The notes under the pieces: model-generated | The model's database searches: none | What the model saw: the letters and a program-made list of their open reading frames with translations, nothing else | What the model was told of the DNA's origin: nothing | Position numbers and translations under genes: made by a program | Shown: piece after piece, positions 8,033 through 16,396 of the stretch | Numbering within the stretch: position 1 is the first letter of the stretch | Layout: every line of letters begins with the position of its first letter | Source: AC-37 sp036389295 | GTDB taxonomy: Bacteria; Actinomycetota; Thermoleophilia; Solirubrobacterales; Thermoleophilaceae | Reading direction: 5' to 3' | Length of the DNA stretch: 64,000 nucleotides | Assembly: GCA_036389295.1 (NCBI GenBank) | Contig: DASVQB010000023.1 | Location: forward strand, 53,280-117,279

Positions 8033-10593
8033 CGGCGCGGGGCCGTCCCGGGCTCGCCACCGCCTGCTGCGCCCTGCTCGCCACCGCCGCCGCGGCCCCG
8101 CAGGCGGCCGCCGCGCCCGCCGACGACACCTTCGCGCAGGTCTCCCCCACCCAGGTCGTGCTGGGCAACTCGCTCGCCGAGCGGCGCTGGTCGCGGGACG
8201 CGCTGCGCACGGTCGCGCTGGTCGACCGCCGCGCCGGCGGCGCGGCCTGGACCGGGGCCACGCGCGACTTCGCGGTCCGGGCGGGCGCGGCCGAGATCGG
8301 CAGCGAGAGCTTCCGGGTCGACGCCGTCGCGACCGCGCCCCTCCCGGCCGGCGGCCTGCGGCTGACGATGCGCCTGGTCGGGTCCGGCGCGGCGGCCGGG
8401 CTGACCGGCACCCGCACGGCCGAGGCCTACCCCGGCGTGGCCGGCTTCCGGACCCAGACGACGCTCGCCTCGGCCACCCCGCTCGTGCTGAACGGCGCCA
8501 CGCTCGAGCAGGCGGGCGTCGGCTCCGTGACGCCGGCGATCCACGCCTTCCGCGCCGGCGCCGACTGGCGCGAGACCGAGTGGGCCGGCCCGCCGCTCGC
8601 GTTCGGCGACCCGCACGCCGGCGACTGGCGCGACACGCGGACCGCCGCCGCGGGCCAGCCGCTCGAGGGCGCGGCCCAGTGGATCGACGCCGCCCGCGGC
8701 GCGCGCCGCCTGTTCATGGTCATGGAGCGCAACGACCTGCCGTCCTCGTTCGCGGCCTACGACGGCTCGACGGCGAGCCTGCGGCTCGAGTACTCGCGCG
8801 ACGTGATCAGCGCCGGCCCGTTCGAGGAGATGGTCCACGTCGAGAACCCGAACCCCGACGGCGGGCGGACCCGGACGATGCGGCCCGGCGAGCCGTTCGC
8901 GCTCGAGGCGGCCTTCACGGGCCTCGGCACGAGCGCCGACGACGCGGCCTGGCAGTGGTCGAAGTACCTGATGCGGAACAGGCTCGACCCGCCGTACCCG
9001 CACGCGGTCGTGTTCAACTCCGACAAGAACGACCGCAACGCGCGCTCGACCGGCGCGAAGGACGACACCGACATCGCCGCGGTCCGGGCGCTCGCCCCGA
9101 TCGCGCGGCGCCTCGGCGTCGAGACGTTCGTGCTGGACGACGGCTGGCAGGCCCGCTCCGGCGACTGGTGCCCGGACTCGCCCCAGTGCCCGGAGCCGCG
9201 CCCGGGCTTCGGCCCGCGGTTTCCCGATCCCACGTTCGACGCCGTCCGCGAGGCGATCGCCCCGATGCGGCTCGGCCTCTGGATGAGCCCGCTCCACTTC
9301 CACCCCTCGGCGGCGACCTGGCAGCAGCACCCCGACTGGGTCTGCCAGCCGCTCGGCACCGGCCTCCTCGCGTACAACGCCGCCGACCCGGGGTCGAGCT
9401 CGAACGAGGCCGGCATCGCCGAGTGGAGCACCGCGGCGTTCGCCCACGTCGAGTCGCGGATCCGCGAGGCGATCGAGCGCTGGGGGGTGCGCTACTTCAA
9501 GTTCGACTTCATGGCCTGGATCGACTGCGCCGGCCAGAACGACCTCTACGAGCAGCACGACGCGTTCGTGGCCATGCTCGACCGCGTCCGCCGCGACCAC
9601 CCGTCGGTCACGCTCGAGATCGACGAGACGAACGACTACCGGCTGTTCCCCTTCGAGTCGGTCGTGCGCGGGCCGAGCTGGTTCCAGAACGGCACGCCGG
9701 AGACGAGGCAGCTCGTCCACAACCTGTGGAGCCTCAGCCCGTACGTGCCCGGGTTCTCGCTCGGCCAGCACCTGCTCGGCGGCGACTCGTGGAAGCGCGA
9801 GAGCGTGGACACGCTGATGGTCGCGGCGCTCGGCTCGCACGTCACGCTCTGGACCGACCTCCGGACGCTGCCCGACCCGGTGGTCGACCGCGCCGCCCTC
9901 TGGCTCGCCTTCTACAAGCGCTTCCGCGACGAGCTCTCGCAGATGACCTACCCGCTGCTCGACGACCCGCTGAGGGGCGGCTGGACCGCGCTCCAGGCCT
10001 GGGACCCCGAGGCCGCCCGCGGCGCGATGCTCGCCTTCCGGCAGGGGTCGGACGACGCGACGCGCCGGATCGCGCTGCGGAACGTCCCGCCGGACCTGCG
10101 GTTCGACCTCCTCGAGGGCCCGACCGGCGAGCGCTTCGACCGCGTCAGCTCCGCCGACCTGTCGCGCGGGATCGACGTGACGGTGCCCGCCAGGGGCGGC
10201 GCGCGGGCGATCGTGGTCGTGCCGGCGCCGGGCGAGCGGCCGCCGGGAGCGCCCGAGGAGCGGGCGGGCGCCCAGGGCGGCGCCGGAGCCGCCAACCCGC
10301 TCGGGCTCCCGCCGAGCGCCGGCTGCGTCGACCGCCGCCGGTTCTCGTTCGGGCTCCACCACCCGCGCCGCACGCGGATCGTGCGCGTGGACGTCTACGT
10401 GAACGGGAAGCGGAAGCTCCGCCGCCGCGGCCGCAGCATCGAGCGGGTCGCGCTGAGGCGGCTGCCGAAGGGCCGCTTCACGGTCCGCATCGAGGCGCTC
10501 CACTCGAACGGCGCCGAGGTGATCTCGACGCGCCGCTACAGCGGCTGCCGGCAGGGGAAGCCGAAGACGCGCCGCCGCGGCCCGCGCCGCTGA
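8029..10593 (+). CDS. Secreted GH36-type alpha-galactosidase
   Basis: This is an exported glycoside hydrolase of the alpha-galactosidase/melibiase clan, about 854 aa. No ATG or GTG lies near the front of the frame. CTG at 8029 overlaps the upstream TGA (CTGA), has AGGGGAGG just upstream, and gives a clean Sec signal peptide ending in AAAAPADD. The TIM-barrel signatures are VLDDGWQ (residues ~368-374) and FKFDFM with the probable nucleophile Asp493; the acid/base Asp lies further on, near EIDETNDYR. After a linker, the last ~90 residues form a Cys-bounded, Arg-rich beta domain (CVDRRRF ... SGC) typical of actinobacterial exported proteins and possibly wall-binding. Pairing with acylases suggests joint degradation of a glycosylated N-acyl compound (inference). 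Confidence 0.82.
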   Translation: MTARGRPGLATACCALLATAAAAPQAAAAPADDTFAQVSPTQVVLGNSLAERRWSRDALRTVALVDRRAGGAAWTGATRDFAVRAGAAEIGSESFRVDAVATAPLPAGGLRLTMRLVGSGAAAGLTGTRTAEAYPGVAGFRTQTTLASATPLVLNGATLEQAGVGSVTPAIHAFRAGADWRETEWAGPPLAFGDPHAGDWRDTRTAAAGQPLEGAAQWIDAARGARRLFMVMERNDLPSSFAAYDGSTASLRLEYSRDVISAGPFEEMVHVENPNPDGGRTRTMRPGEPFALEAAFTGLGTSADDAAWQWSKYLMRNRLDPPYPHAVVFNSDKNDRNARSTGAKDDTDIAAVRALAPIARRLGVETFVLDDGWQARSGDWCPDSPQCPEPRPGFGPRFPDPTFDAVREAIAPMRLGLWMSPLHFHPSAATWQQHPDWVCQPLGTGLLAYNAADPGSSSNEAGIAEWSTAAFAHVESRIREAIERWGVRYFKFDFMAWIDCAGQNDLYEQHDAFVAMLDRVRRDHPSVTLEIDETNDYRLFPFESVVRGPSWFQNGTPETRQLVHNLWSLSPYVPGFSLGQHLLGGDSWKRESVDTLMVAALGSHVTLWTDLRTLPDPVVDRAALWLAFYKRFRDELSQMTYPLLDDPLRGGWTALQAWDPEAARGAMLAFRQGSDDATRRIALRNVPPDLRFDLLEGPTGERFDRVSSADLSRGIDVTVPARGGARAIVVVPAPGERPPGAPEERAGAQGGAGAANPLGLPPSAGCVDRRRFSFGLHHPRRTRIVRVDVYVNGKRKLRRRGRSIERVALRRLPKGRFTVRIEALHSNGAEVISTRRYSGCRQGKPKTRRRGPRR

Positions 10594-10600
10594 GCCGCCG

Positions 10601-13324
10601 CTAGCGCGGCCGGTGGCCCTGGACCTCGACGGCCTGCTGGAACGTCGGGCGGTTCTGGAACGGGATCGGCGGAGTGGCGACCGCGCCGGCGGTGGTGAAC
10701 TCGATCTGGTCGCAGCGGCGCGGCGTCCCGCAGGTCGCCGGGACCTCCACCCGCGAGAGGTCCTGGACCCCGTACTGGCGGCGCACGAGCTGGGCCGACT
10801 GCGACAGCGTCTTCAGCAGCATCTCGCGGCAGCGCGCCCGCGAGCCGCCTCCGCAGAAGACGCGCGAGAGCGGCGCCCGCACCCGCTCGCCGAGCACCCG
10901 GCGGAGGTCCTTGCTCACGTAGCCCTGCCAGCCGGCGAAGAACGAGCTGCCGCCGGGCCCGGGCGGCGAGCCGAGCCCGATCACCCGCTGGAGCCGGTCG
11001 AACAGCGCGCCGCCGAGCAGCGGCCGGAACTCGCCCGTGAGCAGCCGCGGCCACCAGGCGTCCATGATCGCGACCGCCGCGCCGTGCTCGTAGACGTTGT
11101 CGCCGTCGAGGTCGCGGCGGTGGGCGCCGGCCTTGCGCCAGGCGTCCATCAGCGCGAGCAGCGGCCTCCCCTGCACGTCTTCGGTCCTCCCGATCACCCG
11201 CCTGATCAGCGGGTACACCTCGCGGCCCCTCAGGTCGACGGTCGCGCCCTCGACGTTGATCTGGACCAGCCTGGTCAGGTCGGTCTTGCCGCGCCGGAGG
11301 GTCCGCCGGAGCGGCTTCTCGAGGATCTGGGAGCGCTGCACGGGCCCGTAGCTCCAGACGTCGTCCGCCGCCCGCCAGCCCGGCGCCTGCTTGTTGTTCC
11401 AGTTCACGAGGTAGCCGCTGGGCGGGTCGGCGGCCTTCGGCAGGCTCGAGTACGGCAGCCGCTTGGACGTGTACCCCCGCGGCTCGAACCCCCTCCAGTC
11501 GAACTTCCCGGTCCCCCACGTCGGCAGGCTCGGGTCCGTGCCGCGCGCCCGCCGCGGGTACCAGCCCGAGTTCAGGTACGCGACGTGCCTGTCGTCGACG
11601 TAGAACCAGTTGAACGCGAAGTTCACGCCGCCCATGTTCCGCTGGAAGCTCGCCGGGTCGTCGACCTCGTTCACGTTCATGCGCCGGAACGCGTTCGTCG
11701 AGTCGAGCTCGTGGAAGAACGTCGAGCGCGCGTTGGCGATCGCGACCGGCCTGCCCTTCACGGTCGCGGTCGACTGGATCGGCCCGTGGACGCTCCGCTG
11801 CGTGCGGAACGTGATCGCGCGCGAGGGCTGCGGGTCCGTGACCGGCACCGGCGTGTTGACGGTGTACTCGCGCTCCACGAACGGGATGCACCTCCCCTTG
11901 TAGCGGTAGTGGCGCGAGGCGCGGGTCGGCGGCGAGCCGTCGGGGTTGCAGAGCTCCTCCACGAACTGGTCGACCACGTCGGTGTTCGCCGTCGTGGCGC
12001 TCCAGGAGTAGTCCTGGCCGCGGCCGAGCAGGATGTACAGGCTGAGCCCGGGGAAGGTCGCGCCGCGCGCGTCGTAGCCGCCGCCGTGGAGGTCCATCTC
12101 CATCAGGATCTGAGGCGAGTAGTAGCCGACCTGCGGGCCCATGATCGCGAACGCCCGCCCGGTCCTCGACCGCTTGGCGTTCACGAGCATCACGTTCGAC
12201 TGCTGCTCGGGGAAGACCATGCCGCGGCGCTGGAGCTGCTGCACCCAGCTGGGGCCGGCGGCGCTCGAGGTCGCCATCCCGCCGGACACGACCGGGTCGC
12301 GCGGCTGGATCGAGTCGAGGTCCGGGATCGCGACGCCGCGGCCGCTGCCGCGCGCCGGCCGGTCGAACCGGAAGCGGCGGGAGGTGGTGTGGGGCGCCTC
12401 GGGGTCGTCCTCGGTCCGGAGGTCCCGGAAGACGCGCCCGGCGCCCTTCCCGAACCGCTTCTGGACCTCGAGCAGCACCTGCGAGACCTCCGCCTCGCGG
12501 CCGCCGCCCTTCCCGAATATGCCGCCGATCAGGCTCGCCACCGCCGAGAAGTCGCTGAGCCTCCAGTTCGCCGGCCCCTCGGGCTGGCCGAGGGCGCCGT
12601 ACTCGACCGGCATCTTGGACCCGTCCGTGCGCGCCTCGGCGATGTACTGGTTGATCCCGGCCACCCACTGCTCGGCGTCGCTCTTGACCCTCGGGGCCTC
12701 GGGGCCGCCGGCCGCGACGGCCGTGTCGATCATCCCCTCGAGCTCCTCCTCGGAGTAGTCGGCGACCTTGAGCTGCTCGGCGTCGGCCCTGACGGTCGAG
12801 TCGTTCTCGCCCGCACCGATCAGCTCGGTGAGCCGGCCGCGCGCCGTGTGGCGGAGCACGTCCATCAGGAAGAGCCGATCCTGGGCGGAGACGTAGCCGG
12901 CGCCGAACGCAACGTCGCCGCTGGTCTCGCCGTAGACGTGAGGCACGCCCATCGTGTCGCGCACGATCGTCACGCCGGAGCGCGGGACGCTCGTCGAGGC
13001 GATCTCCTCGGTCGGGACGCCGAACGAAGCGGGCTTGAAGAAGCGCTCGACGTCCGCGGGCGTCAGGGCGGGCGCCGCACCGACGATGCTCGTGTAGAGG
13101 CCGAGCTGGTTGACGAACGTCGCCGGCGGGTCCCCGCTGAGCTCCGACTGGGCGAGCTCGAGCGCGTTGACGGTCTCGCCCTCGCCGCCCGGCAGCACGT
13201 TGCGGAAGCCGCCGTAGTCGTGCCCGTAGGGCTGCTCGACCTGAGCCGTCGCGGCGGCCGGGGCGAGCGTCAGCAGGGCCATGACGGCCGCGCCGGCGAG
13301 GGCTCGCCTGCTTGCCCCTCCCAT
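10601..13324 (-). CDS. Secreted penicillin acylase family Ntn-hydrolase (copy 2)
   Basis: This second paralogue is 907 aa and convergent with the glycosidase, only seven bases from its stop. The signal peptide is MGGASRRALAG to TAQ (cleavage near residue 28). The expected N-terminal nucleophile is Ser376 in EQQSNVMLVN, followed by IMGPQVGYYSPQI, the same block as copy 1. The shared terminus is NRPTFQQAVEVQG. The two copies are clearly homologous along their length but diverged, which suggests an old duplication with different substrates. ATG at 13324 is chosen because it starts the signal peptide; a TACTCT box lies nine bases upstream. Confidence 0.9.
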   Translation of the reverse strand: MGGASRRALAGAAVMALLTLAPAAATAQVEQPYGHDYGGFRNVLPGGEGETVNALELAQSELSGDPPATFVNQLGLYTSIVGAAPALTPADVERFFKPASFGVPTEEIASTSVPRSGVTIVRDTMGVPHVYGETSGDVAFGAGYVSAQDRLFLMDVLRHTARGRLTELIGAGENDSTVRADAEQLKVADYSEEELEGMIDTAVAAGGPEAPRVKSDAEQWVAGINQYIAEARTDGSKMPVEYGALGQPEGPANWRLSDFSAVASLIGGIFGKGGGREAEVSQVLLEVQKRFGKGAGRVFRDLRTEDDPEAPHTTSRRFRFDRPARGSGRGVAIPDLDSIQPRDPVVSGGMATSSAAGPSWVQQLQRRGMVFPEQQSNVMLVNAKRSRTGRAFAIMGPQVGYYSPQILMEMDLHGGGYDARGATFPGLSLYILLGRGQDYSWSATTANTDVVDQFVEELCNPDGSPPTRASRHYRYKGRCIPFVEREYTVNTPVPVTDPQPSRAITFRTQRSVHGPIQSTATVKGRPVAIANARSTFFHELDSTNAFRRMNVNEVDDPASFQRNMGGVNFAFNWFYVDDRHVAYLNSGWYPRRARGTDPSLPTWGTGKFDWRGFEPRGYTSKRLPYSSLPKAADPPSGYLVNWNNKQAPGWRAADDVWSYGPVQRSQILEKPLRRTLRRGKTDLTRLVQINVEGATVDLRGREVYPLIRRVIGRTEDVQGRPLLALMDAWRKAGAHRRDLDGDNVYEHGAAVAIMDAWWPRLLTGEFRPLLGGALFDRLQRVIGLGSPPGPGGSSFFAGWQGYVSKDLRRVLGERVRAPLSRVFCGGGSRARCREMLLKTLSQSAQLVRRQYGVQDLSRVEVPATCGTPRRCDQIEFTTAGAVATPPIPFQNRPTFQQAVEVQGHRPR

Positions 13325-13345
13325 CGATGCGCGAGAGTACCCGAG

Positions 13346-14095
13346 GTGGCCTGGGTCGAGTCGCACTCCCCGTCGTTCTCCGCGCGCCACGAGGAGGAGG
13401 ACGCCGACGCCGCGGCTACGGTGCTCGAGGCGCTCGAGCTGTTCCGCGAGCGGCTCGCGGCCGCGTTCGAGACGACGCCCGGCGAGGTGGCCGTGGTCAT
13501 CCACCCGCAGCCGCTCGCGCTCGCCATGGCCCACCCGTGGCTGCCGCTCGCCCGGGCGCTCAGCGCGCCGGCCGGGCGCCGCTACATGGCGGGCTGGTTC
13601 GCGAGGGGCGAGATCCACGTGCTGTCGCCGGCGGCCCTCGAGGAGCGCGCGTCGGCGGTCCCCGGGTCGCGCGAGGCGCTGATGCTGACGCCGCTGCACG
13701 AGTACGCGCACCTGGTCGTCGGCGCGAACAACCCGGCCGTGCCGCCGCCGTTCACTCCGCGGAGCTTCCTCCGCTACGCGCGGTCCGCGTGGCTGTGCGA
13801 GGGGGCCGCCACGCACCTGGCGGGCCAGGTCCCGCACCTGCGGCCGGCGATCGCCCGCCGGCTCCGCGAGGGCTCGCGTCCGTCGTTCCCGCCCTCGGCG
13901 CGCGACGCGCCGCTCCTAGGGGGCACGGTCTTCGCCCTGCTCGAGGAGGGCGCGGGCCCGGAGGCGTGCGTCGAACTGGCCGCCCGCCGGCCGGAGCGGG
14001 GGCGGGCGGCGATCGAGCAGGCGTTCGCGCGCCCCCTGGCGGAGGTCGAGCGGCACTGGCGCGAGCGGCTGGACGGGCTGCGCGCGGCCAGCTAG
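13346..14095 (+). CDS. Zincin-like metallopeptidase (HEYAH)
   Basis: This ~249-aa protein has the zinc-binding helix LHEYAHLVV (HExxH) and a downstream WLCEGAATH, placing a third ligand Glu as in gluzincins. Its C-terminal part resembles the substrate-binding tail of M1-like or collagenase-like domains (LAEVERHWRERL). No signal peptide is obvious. The start is probably GTG at 13346, just 21 bases from the divergent acylase start, so the two share a tiny promoter region. An alternative upstream start would overlap the acylase gene. Peptidase family and substrate are unknown. Confidence 0.7.
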   Translation: MAWVESHSPSFSARHEEEDADAAATVLEALELFRERLAAAFETTPGEVAVVIHPQPLALAMAHPWLPLARALSAPAGRRYMAGWFARGEIHVLSPAALEERASAVPGSREALMLTPLHEYAHLVVGANNPAVPPPFTPRSFLRYARSAWLCEGAATHLAGQVPHLRPAIARRLREGSRPSFPPSARDAPLLGGTVFALLEEGAGPEACVELAARRPERGRAAIEQAFARPLAEVERHWRERLDGLRAAS

Positions 14096-14122
14096 GGCCG
14101 CGCGCAGGCCGTCAGCGCTCGC

Positions 14123-14446
14123 TCAGCGCTCGCAGTGGACGTCCCTGAAGAACGCCTTCGCGACCGGCTTGGCGTCGGTGCCGCGCAGGCGCACGACCAG
14201 CTCCGCGTCGCAGAGCGTGCCGTCCGAGTAGTCCACGTTGTAGACCCAGACGATCTGGTGCGGGCTGGTCCGCTCCGCGCCGAAGATCCGCCAGCGCTCG
14301 ACCGGGTTCGACTTCTCCTGCTTCTCCGCGAGCTTCACGGCGATCTTCTTTGCCACGGGGTAGCGCAGCGTGTGAGCCGACGCCACTCCGGAGAACGCGA
14401 GCGTCGCGGCGACTGCGAGAACGGCGGCGATTGTCAGTTTCCTCAA
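14123..14446 (-). CDS. Small secreted protein
   Basis: This 107-aa protein has a clear Sec signal peptide (MRKLTIAAVLAVAATLAFSG, cut near ASA-H). The mature part has two cysteines (TLCDAEL and VHCER) that could form a disulphide, and a beta-rich pattern (IVWVYNVDY, AELVVRLRG). The start codon is TTG, supported by a strong ribosome site AAAGGAGG at 14451-14458 (complement strand). The function is unknown; similar small exported proteins are common next to secreted hydrolases in this type of genome. Confidence 0.75.
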   Translation of the reverse strand: MRKLTIAAVLAVAATLAFSGVASAHTLRYPVAKKIAVKLAEKQEKSNPVERWRIFGAERTSPHQIVWVYNVDYSDGTLCDAELVVRLRGTDAKPVAKAFFRDVHCER

Positions 14447-14561
14447 TGTGCCTCCTTTGCGCTTCGAGCGTAACCCAGGGGGCCGCGGGGGGCAAGCGCC
14501 GCAAGGGATCGGCCGGCGCGGCCGGGGGCCGGCGAGGCACGGGTGGGTGGCCGACCGGCGG

Positions 14562-16265
14562 CTAGGCCGGAAGCGGCGGCGTCGCCGGCACCTCGGCCGG
14601 CGGCTCGCCCCCGCTCGGCATCAGCGCGAGCGAGCGCATCTCGAGCGGCAGCACCTTCACGCCGCCGCCCGCGCGGTCCAGCCTGACCTGGAGCATCGAG
14701 CCGCCGAACTCCGCGGTCGCCGCCCGGGCGGCCTTCAGGACGGTGTCGGCCTCGGCCTCGGGGACGCCGCACGCGGACAGGAACCCGCGCGCCCGCCGCT
14801 CGCCGGCGTCGACGTCGTCCAGCTCGAGGTCCTCGACGCGGGCCGGCTCGGCGCGGACCGCGTCGGCGCCGGCGCGGATGATGCACGCGGCCATGTCGTC
14901 GGGGGCGCGCTCGGCGGTGACGGCGATCTTGTCGAGCAGGGCGTCGGCGCCCGAGAAGGCGCCGAGCTCCTCGACGAGCTCGCGCAGCCGCTCGCGGCCG
15001 AGCAGGTCGTTGTCGTGGAGCCGGGCCTCGACGAGCCCGTCGGTGAAGAAGCAGGCCGACGACCCCGGCGGGAGCGCGACCGTGGTCTGGCGCAGGCCGG
15101 TGACGAGGCCGGCGCCGATCGGCGGCGACGACCCGATCGTGACCGGGTCGTGGGCCGGCGGGCCGAGCAGGATCGGCGGCTCGTGGCCGGCGCAGGCGTA
15201 GGTGAGCGTGCCGGCGCGCGCGTCGTAGACGGCCAGCACGACCGTGGTCAGCTCCGCGTGCGGCTCGTTCTCGAGCGCCTGCGCCGCGATCTGGAGCGCC
15301 GCCCGCGGCTCGCCGCCGGCGTTCAGGTAGGCGCGCAGCGAGTAGCGCATCAGCGCCGTGACGGCGAGCGCCTGGCGGCCGTGGCCGCACACGTCGCCGA
15401 CGATGATCCCGACCCGGTTGCCCTCCATCTCGAAGACGTCGTAGAAGTCGCCGCCCGCGCCGGGCCCCTCGGCGGGCCGGTAGGCGACCGACGCCTCGAG
15501 CACGCCGATCCGCGGCGGCACCTCGGGCAGGAGAGCGCTCTGGAGCAGGCCGACGTCGCCGAGCAGCTCGGTGCGCTGGTGCTCGAGCCGCCGCGCCCTG
15601 CGGCCCGCGAGCGACGAGCGCACGAAGAACGCGCCGGCGAGCAGCGCGAGGAAGCCGAGCGCGATCCACATCGGCGTGGGGATGACCTCGACCACGTCGC
15701 GCGCCGCGCGCAGCACGCCCGGCGACCGGTCGCGCTTGCCGCTCGAGGACTCGCCGGCGGTCTCGCGATCGCGCCGCGCCCGCCTCGCCGCCCGCCTCGC
15801 GGCCGTGCGCCGCGCCGCGGCCCGCCGGTCCGCGCGCCGCGAGCCGGCGGACGAGCCGCCGCCGGGCGACGAGCCGCCGTCGCCGCCGCCCGAGTCGACG
15901 CGACCGCCGCCCGAGCCGCCGGAGGAGCCGCCGCCGTTGCCGCTCGGCCCGCCCGAGCCGCCGCCGTTGCCGCTCCCGCCGCCGCCGCCGCCGCCGCCGG
16001 GGTCGCCGCCGCCGCCGGGGTCGGTGACCGAGCCGGCCACGCTGTTCGCGGTGTTCGTGACCTGGTCGACCGCCTGCTGGGCGGGCTGGGTGACGGGCGT
16101 CTCGGGGAGGGTGACCTGCGGGACGGGCCCGGGCGCCTGCGAGCCGCTGACGCCGTCGAGGGCGTCGAGCTGCGCGGGCGCGGCCGGCGCGAGGGCGAGC
16201 GAGACCGCGAGCGGGGCGACCGCCGCGAGCCACCTGAACCTCCCCCTCGAAGCCATTCCCGCCAT
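14562..16265 (-). CDS. Membrane-anchored SpoIIE-type PP2C phosphatase
   Basis: This is a 567-aa serine phosphatase. Layout: signal-peptide-like N-terminus (residues 1-35), an extracytoplasmic low-complexity region of Gly/Ser repeats, an Arg/Ala-rich stretch, one membrane helix (PTPMWIALGFLALLAGAFF), then a cytoplasmic SpoIIE/PP2C domain. Metal-binding motifs are seen in GAGGDFYDVFEM, VGDVCGHG, YACAGHEPP and FFTDGLVEAR. A C-terminal module of ~100 aa resembles an anti-sigma or ATPase remnant. Such proteins dephosphorylate anti-anti-sigma factors. No recognised sensor domain is present. ATG at 16265 is preferred because a TTGACC-17-GATCAT promoter puts the transcription start at that codon. Confidence 0.85.
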   Translation of the reverse strand: MAGMASRGRFRWLAAVAPLAVSLALAPAAPAQLDALDGVSGSQAPGPVPQVTLPETPVTQPAQQAVDQVTNTANSVAGSVTDPGGGGDPGGGGGGGGSGNGGGSGGPSGNGGGSSGGSGGGRVDSGGGDGGSSPGGGSSAGSRRADRRAAARRTAARRAARRARRDRETAGESSSGKRDRSPGVLRAARDVVEVIPTPMWIALGFLALLAGAFFVRSSLAGRRARRLEHQRTELLGDVGLLQSALLPEVPPRIGVLEASVAYRPAEGPGAGGDFYDVFEMEGNRVGIIVGDVCGHGRQALAVTALMRYSLRAYLNAGGEPRAALQIAAQALENEPHAELTTVVLAVYDARAGTLTYACAGHEPPILLGPPAHDPVTIGSSPPIGAGLVTGLRQTTVALPPGSSACFFTDGLVEARLHDNDLLGRERLRELVEELGAFSGADALLDKIAVTAERAPDDMAACIIRAGADAVRAEPARVEDLELDDVDAGERRARGFLSACGVPEAEADTVLKAARAATAEFGGSMLQVRLDRAGGGVKVLPLEMRSLALMPSGGEPPAEVPATPPLPA

Positions 16266-16271
16266 AGCCGA

Positions 16272-16300
16272 ATGATCGGCATCCCGACCGCGCAGGTCAA
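16272..16300 (-). promoter_or_regulatory. Promoter of the SpoIIE-type phosphatase gene
   Basis: On the complement strand, TTGACC (16295-16300) and GATCAT (16272-16277) are separated by 17 bases. The -10 box ends six bases before the ATG, which predicts a leaderless transcript. Confidence 0.5.
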
Positions 16301-16396
16301 GACGCGAAGTACGAGTCACCGTCGCCGAAGGATAGACCCCGAGTCGACATGTGGCGACACCCGGGCCGGAGGGCCCGCGGGCCGCCGCCGCGGGCG

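Noticed and set aside
5048..10503. Very long open frames on the complement strand across the acylase and glycosidase genes
   Set aside because: They are Arg/Ala/Val-rich antisense shadows caused by high GC; the plus-strand proteins have signal peptides and catalytic motifs.
10613..13345. Long plus-strand frame running into the zincin-like peptidase
   Set aside because: It is the antisense of the second acylase; only the part after 13346 has protein-like sequence.
15840..16030. Short-period GC repeats as a CRISPR or tandem-repeat array
   Set aside because: They are in frame with the Gly/Ser-rich linker of the phosphatase and have no fixed spacer pattern.
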